A stretch of 64,000 nucleotides of DNA, from positions 558,001 through 622,000 of the forward strand of contig JASVEC010000002.1 of NCBI GenBank assembly GCA_030770535.1, given 5' to 3'. Made by a program: the position numbers and the translations under genes. Positions 24,515 to 36,690 of the stretch are shown here, piece after piece. A model generated the notes under the pieces. That model searched no databases and was not told the origin of the DNA. It was given only the letters and a program-made list of their open reading frames with translations. Each line of letters starts with the position of its first letter. The stretch's first letter is position 1. The DNA comes from Batkoa obscura. Lineage: Eukaryota > Entomophthoromycota > Entomophthoromycetes > Entomophthorales > Batkoaceae.

Positions 24515-25810
24515 TGTTGATTTCGGGCCTTTTGCTACTAATATTTCTAAAAGTTAAATGGTATATACTTTTAAAAAAGTTAATCACCTCTCGAGTACTC
24601 TAGTTTAAAAAAGATCGAAAATTAATAAAAGGAATGGGAATTCTAATGTAAAGATTAAGAAAAAACCAGTTTACTCGCCTAGTCTTAACCAAGATTCAAA
24701 AACTCGATGAAAAGGGAAGTTACTAAACATTATATTAATGTCATTTATTTGAGCTACCTATTGGTAAAAATAATTTTGAGGAATTTAGTGAAATCCTAAA
24801 TTGAGGCGTAATTAATGATATGACTTAGCTTTGATTAATATTTTAAATATTAAATTTTAATCATGTTCAAATTAATGTGAATAAACTATCTCAATGCTAT
24901 ATTAAATCCGCGCTCTTATAATTACTATAAACTGTTATACCATTTGTTATGCCTATGTCTATGTCCTTTATACCTGGTATATCAATGGTCAAAGCAAGGT
25001 AACCTAATATAATATAATTAGCCCTGAAATAAAAATATTCTAGATGTTGAAATAAATTAAGTTTAATGCTACATATTATACAAAATTTCTGTATTATGAT
25101 GTTATAAAACAAAAAATTCTATTCTTGAAAGCACTTGTCCAGATACACAACTCGAATTTTTTTTGATGTCATGATCAAAAACCATAAAATGTTGGTTAGA
25201 TATAATATGAAAATTGCAGCATTAATAGAATTGTTCTACATAATCATTATTGAACATCAAATATAACTTCCACTTAGAATTAAGAAGATAAAAACTCAAG
25301 GTACTACTCTTATTCTCTACAGCATAAAATATTTTAATGAGTTTTGGATTATTGGCAATTAGCAGAGTACCAATATACATTTATGTGAAATTTGTTCTTA
25401 ACATAAATGTTGTTGAATATTTTAGAGAATAAATAATTGGAGTTTTAAAATAGGTTAATGTATTTATGAAATAGCACAGTCATATCAATTAAAATTTTTA
25501 AAAGAGATATAGTTTTTATTAGAAACAAGTATTTGGAATTTCAGATAATAACCTAATTATACTTATAAAATATATTTCTTAAAAAACATTCTAACAAAAA
25601 CAAGTTTATAAAAATGTGGCGTCTAAAATATGAACATAGTTAATAATCTTATAGTTAGTTTTATAAAAATACCATACCATCAAAAGTATAAATACTTGAT
25701 ATAATGAATCAAGTTTGATAGAATTCTCGTTATTTGCATAATATTTCTTACTGTACTATAAGGTATTATATTTGGCATTATAATATAATAATATAATATT
25801 GAAAGGTAAA
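24515..25810. other. Intergenic, upstream of receptor gene 1
   Basis: AT-rich DNA with no gene. The only notable element is the TATA box of receptor gene 1 near 25687. Confidence 0.5.
25687..25694 (+). promoter_or_regulatory. TATA box of receptor gene 1
   Basis: TATAAATA lies 124 bp before the ATG. The surrounding sequence (TATAAATAC, then GATATAAT, then CTTGATAGAATT-like) is shared with the region upstream of receptor gene 3 but not gene 2, which supports a real core promoter. Confidence 0.55.
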
Positions 25811-27059
25811 ATGGAGCCTGAAATTAGTCCAATTGATGAATTTATAAGCAACTCATACATTCCAATTGTATCTTATGTTTCTGCATTTTTGGTTCTGCTT
25901 GTAATCCTGTTTATGATAGGAATGTGTATGTATTTGTTACTTTATATTCAATATTTATATTTAATATTCTATTAGCTGTCTATGACTACAAACTAGTAGA
26001 TCGAGTTTCTTTAAGATTACAAACTGCACTAGCGTTTTATGCTCTTTGGCTACATAGTGGATCACTATGGAGAGTGCCTTTTACATACACTCCCAGTCCA
26101 ATCTGTACTTTTTTTGGCTGGAATATGGTAGCAATTACAACATTTGATGCATTCATAAATGTGTCAATTGCTTTAAACCTCCAACTGGTTTTCATTCACA
26201 ACGTCCAAGTTACTAAAAAAATTGAAATTGCATACTGGTTAGTCCCTATAATAATGTCGCTTTTAATCTCATTTCCACCACTTGGTAAGCTTAATACTAT
26301 TTTTGGTAAAAATACTAATCACGAGACTAGCTTTGGGGAAACTTGGTTGGAGTGATTATGCTGGCTGCTATGTTGCTGCAGAGGCTGGAGATGAAAGTTA
26401 CATGAAAATTTTCGATTTTTTCGCAACTCAGCTTTGGAGACTAATAGCACTGATATATCTTGTAATTGTAGTTATCCTTGTCGTAATTTCTTTGAACAGG
26501 GAGTCTACTTTAGTCAGAAATAAATACTTACGTGGTACAAAGACTTCAGAGAGGGCATTGAAAAGCATTAAACTTTTAGGATATAGAATGTAATGAATAG
26601 ATTAATAGTCAATAATTTACTTAATTTTTTTAGATTATTATATCCTATATCTATGTTGATAACTCATTCTGGGGGAATCATATCTCAAATTTACTACGAT
26701 TTTAATGACCAAACAAATCTTGGTTTAGATCGATGGGCTTTTCTTACATATCCACTTATCGGCACATTGAACTTCGTTGCTTTCTGTTGTGACCCTACTG
26801 TACATTCTGCCATTAAGAAAACTTACTTAAGACTTGAGTTTCGCTATTATTTTAGGAGAAGTATCGTAGATAAAGATGATAGTAAGACATTTTTAAAACT
26901 ATAATCCCATTAAACTTATATTTAGATAATGCGGGAGCCTTTGAACTCGTTAGTGATACTTCTACAAATAATATCGTTGTTGTTGAAGGTGATAATGTTT
27001 CAGATAATCCCACTGAGAATGAACAAATTTTGCTTCAACGTTTTATTAGCACTTTATAA
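25811..27059 (+). CDS. Seven-TM receptor, gene 1 of the cluster
   Basis: Five exons (25811-25925, 25976-26284, 26331-26589, 26634-26881, 26926-27059) give 354 residues. Seven hydrophobic segments lie at about 17-38, 53-68, 86-112, 123-141, 175-196, 228-250 and 262-282. Cys82 before TM3 and Cys154 in the second extracellular loop could form the usual GPCR disulfide. TM3 ends NVSIALNLQLVFIH and TM7 ends FVAFCCDPTVH. The N-terminus is short with no signal peptide. The C-tail is Asp/Asn/Thr-rich. It is not a rhodopsin-class receptor by motifs (no DRY, no NPxxY) and is closer in style to fungal nutrient/cAMP-receptor-like 7TM proteins. The ligand is unknown. Introns are 44-50 nt, and intron 2 carries a clear ACTAAT branch site. 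Its core is almost identical to that of gene 2. Confidence 0.85.
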
Positions 27060-28194
27060 AGGGCACATTAATAAAATGCTATTTACTTTATGTTTTTTCA
27101 GATTTTTATCTTTCGACTTTAAAACTTTATTTATCATTTTTGAAAGGGGAGCAATTTAGTTAAGCAAGCCATAGGTTTTCAAATATTTAAATCAGATTTC
27201 CCTGTTGTTGCTTTATTAAAAACAATTAGCCTATATGTGTTCTTATGCTTTGCATTATAAAGGTTTGATTTTTCCTTCCTTTCTGGAATGAAGTCTTCGA
27301 GCAAAGATGAGCATAGCTTGTTTTAAAGTTCTAAAAGTGATTTCAGGCTACTCAGGAAGTTGTTTCTAAATGTCTATTTGATCTCCAAGGTTGTATCTAT
27401 GAAACTTTTTGACATTCTTATTTTAATTTTAATTGATAAGTTTGCCTCTCTTTCCCGCTTTTTCTTCCTTACATAAATAAGCCCGTTACTAGCTTTTTAG
27501 CTAGTGTGTATTTTTTAGGGGAATATTATACCATCAGTTCCAAAATTGTAGCCTAAACGAAAGTTTATACAGATAATACAATTTGAACTATCCATTTTCA
27601 GAGTTAATCCTTTTAAAATAATGCATGATAAAAAACAAAGATACACAAGATCTAAAAGAGTTATATTTATAAACTGATATGATTTAGTTATGAAAAATTG
27701 GGCTATTTGTCTCCATATAATATTAGGATTAGGTGAGTTTCGCTCTAACATTTCTCTTCACTATAGTTGGTGAAAAAACTCCCTACTAATTCTAAATATT
27801 TAAGCATAACCATATCAGTTAAAAATGCCATAAAAATATTTTTGAATAATATCAAAATTATCATCAAAATGGCAAAATTATATTCCCTAAATCATCTGAT
27901 TTTGTTCCTATTCCTTGGATCATTTCGGTCAAATTTTTTAAAAATATCATAAGGACAGCTTCTACCATTTGAGATCAAGCATGTAGTTTATCTATGATGC
28001 CCAAACAGGATTCTACTATTCCAGTGTCCTGTTAAAACATTTTACTTTTTTATCATCTCTTTTCTATAAAGATTCATATTGTATAAATAGAAATATATAG
28101 TTGTAAAATATACTATTTACATATTTCTTTACAGATTATAGAAACTCAAGTATATTTTGGTATGTCTATTTAACTTTTAAGGCTTTGCTTTACT

Positions 28195-28294
28195 ATATAA
28201 CATGTATTTTTTTGTTTGAATTTTAATAACAAATTTTCCGTTCAAATAGTGCTTAAAAAATGTAAAAAGTAATAAAGTCAAAAAAACTCCATAT
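28195..28294 (+). mobile_element. MITE, TATGGGGATG family, degenerate ends
   Basis: The core (caaattttccgttcaaatag, then tgcttaaaaaatg) is clear. The left end is reduced to tataacatgtattttt and the right end to aaaactccatatt. Confidence 0.7.
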
Positions 28295-28519
28295 TTTGAC
28301 ATTCTTTCAACACCTTAAATCATTCTTGAGCAAATTTTCAATCCTTAAATATCTATACAAATATCTGCTTAATAAAACATATTCCTATTAAAATTTAGAA
28401 TACTAAAAAAGTATCTATACAGCAGTATAAAAGTAAAAAATTCGCTAAGCATTTTAAATAAATCTAGTACTATTTTTAGAATGAACTTAAGATAAAGGGC
28501 ATTTTGTAGAATAAAAATA

Positions 28520-28621
28520 TATAGGGCTGTTTTTTTAGTTTCATTATTTGTCTATTTTTAAGCGTTATTTGAGTGGAAAGATTGTAGTAAAATCCTTAAA
28601 CAAAAAAACACCCCCCCCATA
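28520..28621 (-). mobile_element. MITE, TATGGGGATG family
   Basis: Reverse copy from TATAGGGCTG to a CACCCCCCCCAT end. The C run at the right end is longer than in other copies. Confidence 0.8.
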
Positions 28622-29524
28622 TTCTAAAAAGCGACCAATAGGGTTCGGTTAAAAAAAATAAAGAACTTACTAAATACAATATAAATACTAATATTTAAAC
28701 AATGTTAAATTTGTAAAATTAAATGTTTGCAAACAGATTTTTTTCTAGAACAGAGTGAAGCTTTAGATTTTAAATTTTAGTTTAGCCATAAAGTTGTAAA
28801 TTTGAACTTCCTTAAAATTTGATATCTGAAAGATAATATCGTATATAAATGATATAAATTTGAGCTGGGTTTTGGGAAGACATTCATATCCGTTACAAAG
28901 TTTTGCATATCCTAAATCAAATATATAACTGTGGTTATTTATAATGAAATAACCTAACTTAAAAATAATATAGCTTATACAGGTTTTTATAAAAATTATA
29001 AAAATCATAAAGCATTTAATATTCTGATGAGAGATTTATAGTGAGCGCTTTTTATTACCTTTTTGGAATATTTACTTAAACAGTCATAAAACATCGAGCA
29101 TAAATACTCATAAACTCGATTTTAAATATAGTATCCATGAACTAGTGGCTCTTTGATGAACGTGTTTATTGGGATCATTTAACAAATTTAAATTTAAATT
29201 TAAATACAAGGTTATAATTCCAAATTTAGAGGCAGCAAGCATATATGACTTCGAAAATACCTTCTAAGCAAGCTGTATCCCTTTTTATTTACCTCCAAAA
29301 ATACATACCAGACTCAATAAGTACAGTAATTCTTAAAGCTTCATATCAATATATAATATAAATCAAAACATAACAATCAAATATTTGTGATCTATTGTTT
29401 GAATTTGTTTTATTAATACATCAATTTTTTTTCATATAATGATATCCCAAGTCAATCAAATCATTATTTTTAAATAAACTTTATATATAACTAATCTAAC
29501 AAGTTGACAAAGCATTGATGTTTA

Positions 29525-29627
29525 TATAGGGATGTATTTTTTCATTTAAGAATTTTACTAAAAATCTTTCCACTCAATAGCGCTTAAAAAATGGAAAAGT
29601 AATGGAATCAAAAAAAACATCCCCATA
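29525..29627 (+). mobile_element. MITE, TATGGGGATG family
   Basis: The left end TATAGGGATG and a perfect right end CATCCCCATA enclose the typical core caatagcgcttaaaaaatgg. Confidence 0.87.
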
Positions 29628-30007
29628 TAGTTAATGAAACATAATAGGACTATTATAAGAATTTTAGATAAAGTTAAGTAAAAATTATATTTAGATTTTA
29701 AACAGTTAAATAAAACCTGTGATAGCATTGCTAATTCTAGTCCCATTTTATTATTTAATACATTTATAATCTAACAATATCTAACAATATCTGAATTTAA
29801 CTTTTAAGACAAATAGAAGCATAAAAAGAATATATACGTTTACTATATTTTTTAAGCATTATGATGAAATAGATCAAATAGTACCTTCAAAACTTAATTG
29901 CTAATTATAAATCTAAAGCCTTATCAAAGCAATGATATAATTCTAAGAATGGGGGATTACTTCCATTTATGTATTGTTTATAAAACCTATAAAGTTCAAA
30001 ATAAGCA

Positions 30008-30017
30008 TATATAAATA
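30008..30017 (+). promoter_or_regulatory. Possible TATA element of receptor gene 2
   Basis: TATATAAATA lies only about 30 bp before the ATG, unlike the roughly 120 bp spacing in genes 1 and 3. Either a different promoter is used or this match is chance in AT-rich DNA. Confidence 0.3.
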
Positions 30018-30044
30018 GCACAAAAACCATAAAATAAACATAAA

Positions 30045-31273
30045 ATGGAGCCTGAAATTAGTCCAATTGATGAATTTATAAGCAACTCATACATTCCAAT
30101 TGTATCTTATGTTTCTGCATTTTTGGTTCTGCTTGTAATCCTGTTTATGATAGGAATGTGTATGTATTTGTTACTTTATATTCAATATTTATATTTAATA
30201 TTCTATTAGCTGTCTATGACTACAAACTAGTAGATCGAGTTTCTTTAAGATTACAAACTGCACTAGCGTTTTATGCTCTTTGGCTACATAGTGGATCACT
30301 ATGGAGAGTGCCTTTTACATACACTCCCAGTCCAATCTGTACTTTTTTTGGCTGGAATATGGTAGCAATTACAACATTTGATGCATTCATAAATGTGTCA
30401 ATTGCTTTAAACCTCCAACTGGTTTTCATTCACAACGTCCAAGTTACTAAAAAAATTGAAATTGCATACTGGTTAGTCCCTATAATAATGTCGCTTTTAA
30501 TCTCATTTCCACCACTTGGTAAGCTTAATACTATTTTTGGTAAAAATACTAATCACGAGACTAGCTTTAGGAAAACTTGGTTGGAGTGATTATGCTGGCT
30601 GCTATGTTGCTGTAGAGGCTGGAGATGAAAGTTACATGAAAATTTTCGATTTTTTCGCAACTCAGCTTTGGAGACTAATAGCACTGATATATCTTGTAAT
30701 TGTTGTTGTAATTGTATTTATGAAACTGAATCGTGGAGCTACTTTAATTGATTCATTAAAATTAAACATGGACTCAGGAAATTCTTCCCAGGCTTCTAGA
30801 GCTATAAGATTACTTGGCTATAGAGTGTATCCATTTATTTATTTATACTTTAAATGACTAATTTTTTAGATTATTATATCCTATATCTATGTTGATAACT
30901 CATTCTGGGGGAATCATATCTCAAATTTACTACGATTTTAATGACCAAACAAATCTTGGTTTAGATCGATGGGCTTTTCTTACATATCCACTTATCGGCA
31001 CATTGAACTTCGTTGCTTTCTGTTGTGATCCTACAGTTCATAATGCAATTAGAGTTTCCTACTATAGAATCAAAGGGAGATATAATGGTGATATAAAGAA
31101 TGGTAATGGTTTCTTTGTTTATTCGTGTATATAAACTTATATTTTTAGTTGATCAACTTGACTTAGAATTAGGCAGAATTGGTTCAAGCTTAGAAGGAGC
31201 CAAAGGCACTGATATTTTTGATAATGATTATACTAATAATCAAGCTTTTTCTGCTTTAGTAAAGTCTTTGTAA
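30045..31273 (+). CDS. Seven-TM receptor, gene 2 (mosaic copy)
   Basis: Five exons (30045-30159, 30210-30518, 30565-30826, 30870-31102, 31149-31273) give 347 residues with the same seven-TM layout as gene 1. From the ATG for 662 bp, introns 1 and 2 included, I see only three differences from gene 1. Then the end of TM5, the third intracellular loop (LKLNMDSGNSSQASRAI) and intron 3 change to a sequence like gene 3. From exon 4 for about 160 bp (TM6-TM7) it again equals gene 1. After CCDPTVH it diverges once more. The C-tail ends in an acidic/Asn-rich stretch of its own. The frame is intact, so it should be functional; gene conversion is the simplest explanation of the patchwork. Confidence 0.85.
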
Positions 31274-31553
31274 TTATAGTTATTTGTGGATCGAAAAAAA
31301 CATAGGGCTTTTATATTCTAAAATTTAAATAAATCGTAAAGGAATAAAACTAGTATATTTTTTACTTATATTTAGTGTATACATGCTTCAAAGTCAAATT
31401 CTGCTTATAATACACATAAAATCATAAAATTAGATTAAACACTTCTGAATAGTAATACCAACAGCCATATATTTAGGAAATTTCGGCTTTGTTTTAGAGT
31501 TAATATACAAAGGTAGATCAAAAAGTCGGTATAAGGGAGGGCCTGAAGGGATG

Positions 31554-32014
31554 TGTGAGATATCGCTTTGTCAGCTCCATAATTGATTATAGTATAATAA
31601 TCATTAAGTTGTTGTGTTCTCGAGTTCAGAGACAACCGATTCCCTGCTCTTAGTTTGATTTACTGTGAGAATTTCTAGCTTCATCCCAAAGAATATTATC
31701 TTCCCATTTTGATATCCATACTTGTTAGAGTATGAAAGAGGTTCTAGAGTATAGCAGATCGAGGCTTTAACTAAATTATCCCCTGATATCTCGTACATTT
31801 AATAAAGCCACCAAATTTATTTAATAGTATTTTATGTAGATTTTACATTAGTATCGTCTATTCTATTTGCCTTACATAGTTCATAGCCTATTATGTAGTA
31901 TTTTTCATAAATCAAGTCTATCTTAGTCACACAAATTAAGGCATTTCGGCTTACAGTGTGGTTAACCAGGAAATAGCTGCTTTTGACTCCAATAACTGAG
32001 TATCAGGTTTCACA
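31554..32014 (-). repeat. LTR-like repeat, copy 3 (putative solo LTR)
   Basis: 461 bp, TGTGAGATATC...GGTTTCACA on the plus strand (element reads on minus). It is flanked by GGATG and AGATG, a possible 5-bp target duplication with one mismatch. It is closest to the 19946 copy. No internal genes; a fossil. Confidence 0.6.
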
Positions 32015-32177
32015 AGATGATAATAGTCGCAAATTTATACATAGTCCATTGTATACAGCTTAATTAGAATATATGCAAAGTCTCTTATTAATTGAATTAC
32101 ACTTGTCTCTGAGATATAATTAAAAGAAAAAGCTATTATTAAAAAAGAGTACTAGTAATTTTATTATATATTTCCAT

Positions 32178-32385
32178 GTGGGGATGTCCGAACTGGCTTC
32201 AGAATTTACTTAGAAATTAATGTAAGTTTTAAGTTTTTAAATTTGTGTCTTTAACGTGACAGTTAAATCTAAAAAGCTTAAAATTAAATCTCTTTATTTA
32301 AGAAACTTATTCTAATTGTTTCCTTTTCTTAAACAACTAACTTTTCTAACTACACGTTTTCTGTTATTTCTGTTAAATATTCGAC
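32178..32385 (+). mobile_element. Diverged 5' end of the DDE element
   Basis: Starts GTGGGGATGTCCGAACTGGC and follows the first 200 bp of the element at 21496. Shared blocks include cagaattta, cagttaaatctaaaaagct, aattgtttccttttcttaaa and taacttttctaacta. Confidence 0.75.
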
Positions 32386-32440
32386 ACAAGAGTATGTTTT
32401 TCTTGCTTCATCACTTTTTCTATTTCTTAAGCCCCTATAT
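32386..32440 (-). mobile_element. MITE fragment
   Basis: Terminal half only: gagtatgtttttcttgcttc followed by atcactttttctatttcttaagcccc, after which similarity ends. Confidence 0.55.
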
Positions 32441-32755
32441 CGCTTAAGTTTTGAACTAATTTTTTTGAAACATTAGACCTCTAGGGCAAAATGTTTCTTA
32501 AATTAAAATTGTACGTTTGAATAGGTTAGGTGTCTAATTAAGAGGGTTATAAACTCCTTCAAAGCTTGTGTTGAGTCCTTAATGCACCAGAAAAGCTCGT
32601 TTTACAATTTTTGAACTATGCTTCAATAACTTATAAATTTAATTTAAAGAGTTGTTCGTTAAATCAAACCAGTTTATTGAAATTAGCATAAGTAATACAG
32701 GGATATAATTGGAAAATACTTCAAAAACATTACTAATTTAGCATAGAGTTAAAGG

Positions 32756-32763
32756 TATAAATA
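32756..32763 (+). promoter_or_regulatory. TATA box of receptor gene 3
   Basis: TATAAATA lies 119 bp before the ATG, in a context (GTATAAATAC, then AGTATAAT, then CTTGATAGAATT) shared with gene 1. Confidence 0.55.
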
Positions 32764-32874
32764 CCCAGTATAATTCACTAAACTTGATAGAATTTTTCAA
32801 ATAATAGAATTACTTATAATATTAGCATAGACTTTTATAACATAATTTTCAGCATTAAAGCTTTGTTCTAAATA

Positions 32875-34096
32875 ATGGAAAGAGACTCTTTCGAAGATTT
32901 TTTATATAAAAAATACATCCCAAGCGTTTCTTATATTTCTGCATTCCTGGCATTGCTCATAGTTTTATTTATGGCTGGAATGTGTATGTACTTATTGACT
33001 TTTTTATTCAATTTATACTTATTTAATATTAGCTATTTATGACAAGAAATTAATAAACAGAGTGTCTTTGAGGTTGCAAGTTGGGTTAGCAATTTATGAC
33101 ATTTGGCTACATACAGGATCACTTTGGAGGCAACCTTTTTCAAAAGGACCAGGACCACTTTGTACTTTTTTTGGATGGAATGTCATAGCATTTACGCTAT
33201 TTGATGCATTTATAAACGTATCTATTGGAATGAATCTTCAATTAGTTTTTATTCATAATATGCAGATTACTAGAAAAATTGAAGTGGCATACTGGATAGT
33301 TCCAATATTGATATCTCTTGTTATCACAATTCCGCCACTTAGTAAGTTTGATATTAACTCTAATAAAGTTACTAATCAACGAAAATAGTATTAGGGAAAT
33401 TTGGCTGGAGCAAATATGCTGGGTGTTATATTACAGCAATTGACGAAGATTTCTATATGAAGTTGTTTGATTTTTTTGGAACTCAACTTTGGAGATTTTT
33501 AGCACTTATATATCTCAGTATTATTGTTATTATAATATCTATAAGACTGAGCCGAGGAGTCATTTTAATTGGTTCTCGTAGATTAAATACAAACTCAGAA
33601 TCTATGTATAAAACAGTTAGTGCTGTAAAACTATTAGGATATAGAATGTATTCATGTATTTATTTGTCCTTTAAATTATTGACATTATAGATTATTATAT
33701 CCCATATTTATGGTAATAACCCGCACCGGAGGGATTCTCTCACAGATATACTTTGATTTTAACGCTGAGTCTAATGTATTCTTAGACCGATGGACCTTAC
33801 TTACTTACCCGCTTATTGGTGGATTAAATTTCGTTGCTTTTTGTTGTGATCCTACAGTTCATGATGCAACCAAAGCTCTTATTTACAAAAACAAGGTTAT
33901 AAAAGAGCATGAGAAAAAAGATAGTAGTATGTTGTATATTTACATAATTACATAGACTTATGTGTTTTTAGATGGTCAGACTGGTATTGAACTAAATGTA
34001 ATTAATTTAACTTTAGAAGAAAATGGAAACATTGCCAATCCTGGTAATAATCATGACAATGATAATGTGTCTAATAATACAACAAAACCTTTATAA
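32875..34096 (+). CDS. Seven-TM receptor, gene 3 of the cluster
   Basis: Five exons (32875-32983, 33033-33341, 33389-33647, 33691-33923, 33972-34096) give 344 residues. Intron positions and phases are the same as in genes 1 and 2. The protein has diverged from genes 1/2 throughout but keeps the family marks: RVSLRLQ before TM2, CTFFGWN, DAFINVSIGMNLQLVFIHN at TM3, the loop Cys in KYAGCYI, and NFVAFCCDPTVHDA at TM7. Intron 2 has the ACTAAT branch site. The tail is Asn-rich (NPGNNHDNDNVSNN). Even divergence, with no identical tracts, marks it as the older paralogue. The ligand is unknown. Confidence 0.85.
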
Positions 34097-36053
34097 CTGC
34101 ATTTTATACATGTCAGAGATGGTTTAATTAAATCTTATGTTTCGTAAAAGTAAATAAAACAAACGCATATTTAAGGTTTATGAAATTAATATAAGGGCTA
34201 TAAACGAGGGCTTTTTTAGAAAGTATAAAATTAGTTAAACTTTTATTTCCTGTCATGTCTAACTTATCTCATATCATGTAAAATACATATTAAATATGAA
34301 AATCATAGATATCAGTAATACTAAAATCCTTAACACTAACATTTACCTTTTAAATGGATATTATCATCTCATATTGTTCTGGCTAAATATAATATATATA
34401 AATTTACTATCATGACATTATAAGAAGTAGCAAAGTAATAGACATAGATAGGGAAATGTTAAAATGGAACAATCAAATCATAATTTTTTAGATAAAATAT
34501 TATTTAATTAATTCAAGATAATAGTGATCCAGATAAAGATGTGGTGAATATTAATGTATATGTAAAAGAGCTGTTTTTATGAGACGATATTAAACCTTCT
34601 TTTGAAGTATTTATTCTTTAAGGTTAAACAAAAGTACTGAGTATTTATTCTTTAGAGCTAGGTAGAAGGTTTAAGCATTTGATAAATTTCAAAATACTAA
34701 TTTCTGTATTTTTGGAGTCCCAATACTCTTTTAAATTATTTTCAATAATTTATAAACATAGTTTCCGTTTTTAGTATTAGAGTTCAAAGAATGAAATTGA
34801 GTAGATTTTCTATTAACATGTTGCTGATACCATCCAAAGTATATTATCAAATTGATATATCGGCCACTTACGTACAATAACTCTTAGTCTTTTAAAATTA
34901 TATAAATGTAGTTGTATTTCAATATTGCTCGAATTAAGTAATTTGTATTGCCAAAGTTAATGTCATAGTTATCCGAAGAATCATAATTCTGGATCCTTAA
35001 TATTTTCTGAATTTCGCTATTAAACATTTTAAATTATAACTAGAGAATTAAACTTGTTTTTGAATAAGAACATTTGTGTAACTTTTCTAAATCTGATTTC
35101 TCATTTCGAAGACAAATTTATACAAATATATAAAATATTAAATTAAACTTGTTTTATTCTTAACTCACATATTTTTATGAGTTAGTAGTATTTATAGAAA
35201 TTTGGAGAATTTTTTGAATTGTGGATGGATCTTTATATAAATAATATAAACAATTTTATTATCACGCATTATAACAAATATTCTATTCTCAATACAAAAG
35301 TATGTCCACTTTTTGATGTTAATTTTAATACAGTCGTGAATGTATGTTAGTTTTAAACATTACTATACAAATATAGAATTATTAAGATGAATTACAGTAG
35401 GTTGGAATTTTTTAATGTTCCATTTAATTCCAAATAACTTCAATAGTTAAAATCAGCCAAAATTTATGATAAAATTTTCCGACTTATTATTAATAAAATC
35501 ACAACCAACAAACTGTTTGTATCTTTTTTCAAGAATTATTGTCAACTTTAAGAAAATTTTGGCAAACTTTATATCTTATTTAGCAAGTTATGGGCGAAAG
35601 CAATTTTTTTAAGAATCAACACCTTTTTAAACACTTTCAAAAGCATGCCTAACTATAAAATTAATAAGCAGTAAAATGCTAAAACAAATAAAAACTTGAC
35701 TTTTTGAATTTAACTATTATTTTTATTTTAATAGCTGACTATGATTTAAATAGTTCAATTGAAAAGTTATAAAATATCAAAAAAACTTTTATAATAAAAT
35801 TTAGTGTTTGAAACTTAGTTACTTTACATGAATTATAAAAAACTGGAAATTTAAAAAAAAATTGCAATAAGTTGCTAAAAAAGTACATAAAATATTTAAT
35901 AGAAATATTTAATAAAGTATAGAGTTATAATAATAATAATAATAAGTAAATAAAATAAATATTCATATCAAAATACTATTGAATGTAGCTAAAAAACAAG
36001 AAGTATTTTATGTTAAAAAGCTAAAAATATATATAAAATTCAAAATTTAACTA

Positions 36054-36158
36054 TATGGGGATGTCTTTTTTTGCTTCATTACTTTTTCCATCTTTTAAGC
36101 GCTGTTTACATGGAAAAATTGTTAGTAAAATTCCTAAATACAAAAATACATCCCCATA
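36054..36158 (-). mobile_element. MITE, TATGGGGATG family
   Basis: Reverse copy with perfect ends TATGGGGATG / CATCCCCATA and core ttaagcgctgtttacatgg. Confidence 0.88.
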
Positions 36159-36332
36159 TAATAAACATTATATTTTATAATTAAGATAAATCATAGATTA
36201 TAAATATAAAATGTTTATTAACATGTATATAGAATATGTATATTGTATTTATTAATAAATTATAGAAAGTAATAAAAACAAACATAATAGAAATAAAGTA
36301 AATAAAAAGTATAAGTTTTAACAAAAATAAAG

Positions 36333-36436
36333 TATGGGGATGTATTTTTGTATTTAAGAGCTTTACTAACAATTTTTCCACTCAAATAGCGCTTAAAGGG
36401 TGGAAAAGTAATGAAGCCAAAAAAAACATACACATA
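36333..36436 (+). mobile_element. MITE, TATGGGGATG family
   Basis: The left end is perfect; the right end is altered (CATACACATA). Core: actcaaatagcgcttaaagg. Confidence 0.85.
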
Positions 36437-36605
36437 TAATTATTATCTAGGTAGCTAGAATATAACTTTAGAATTTTTTATTTAAATTAATTTATATAAA
36501 CATCGTTGTTTTATTTAAGATGTTTTTAATTAAGGTATAATATTTTTAAAAGTAATCTTTTTATATTTGTAATAAACTTAAATTATAACATTATATTAAT
36601 TATAT

Positions 36606-36690
36606 TTGAGGATGTTTTTTTGGTTTCATTACTTTTTTTATTTTTTAACCATTATTAAACAGGAAAAATTAAAAAATTAATTGAGATTTT
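36606..36690 (-). mobile_element. MITE, diverged/truncated
   Basis: tttgaggatgtttttttggt then ttcattactttttttatttt then ttaaccattattaaacagg. Similarity fades after about 85 bp. Confidence 0.55.

Larger units (their letters stand above)
27060..30044. other. Intergenic with three MITEs
   Basis: 3 kb between receptor genes 1 and 2. It holds MITE copies at 28195-28294, 28520-28621 and 29525-29627; the rest is AT-rich. It shares no obvious sequence with the gap before gene 3, so the receptor copies were not made as one large segmental duplication. Confidence 0.5.
31274..32874. other. Intergenic with repeat remnants
   Basis: Between receptor genes 2 and 3. It contains an LTR-like repeat (31554-32014), a 5' end of the DDE element (32178-32385) and a MITE fragment (32386-32440), then the promoter of gene 3. 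Confidence 0.55.
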
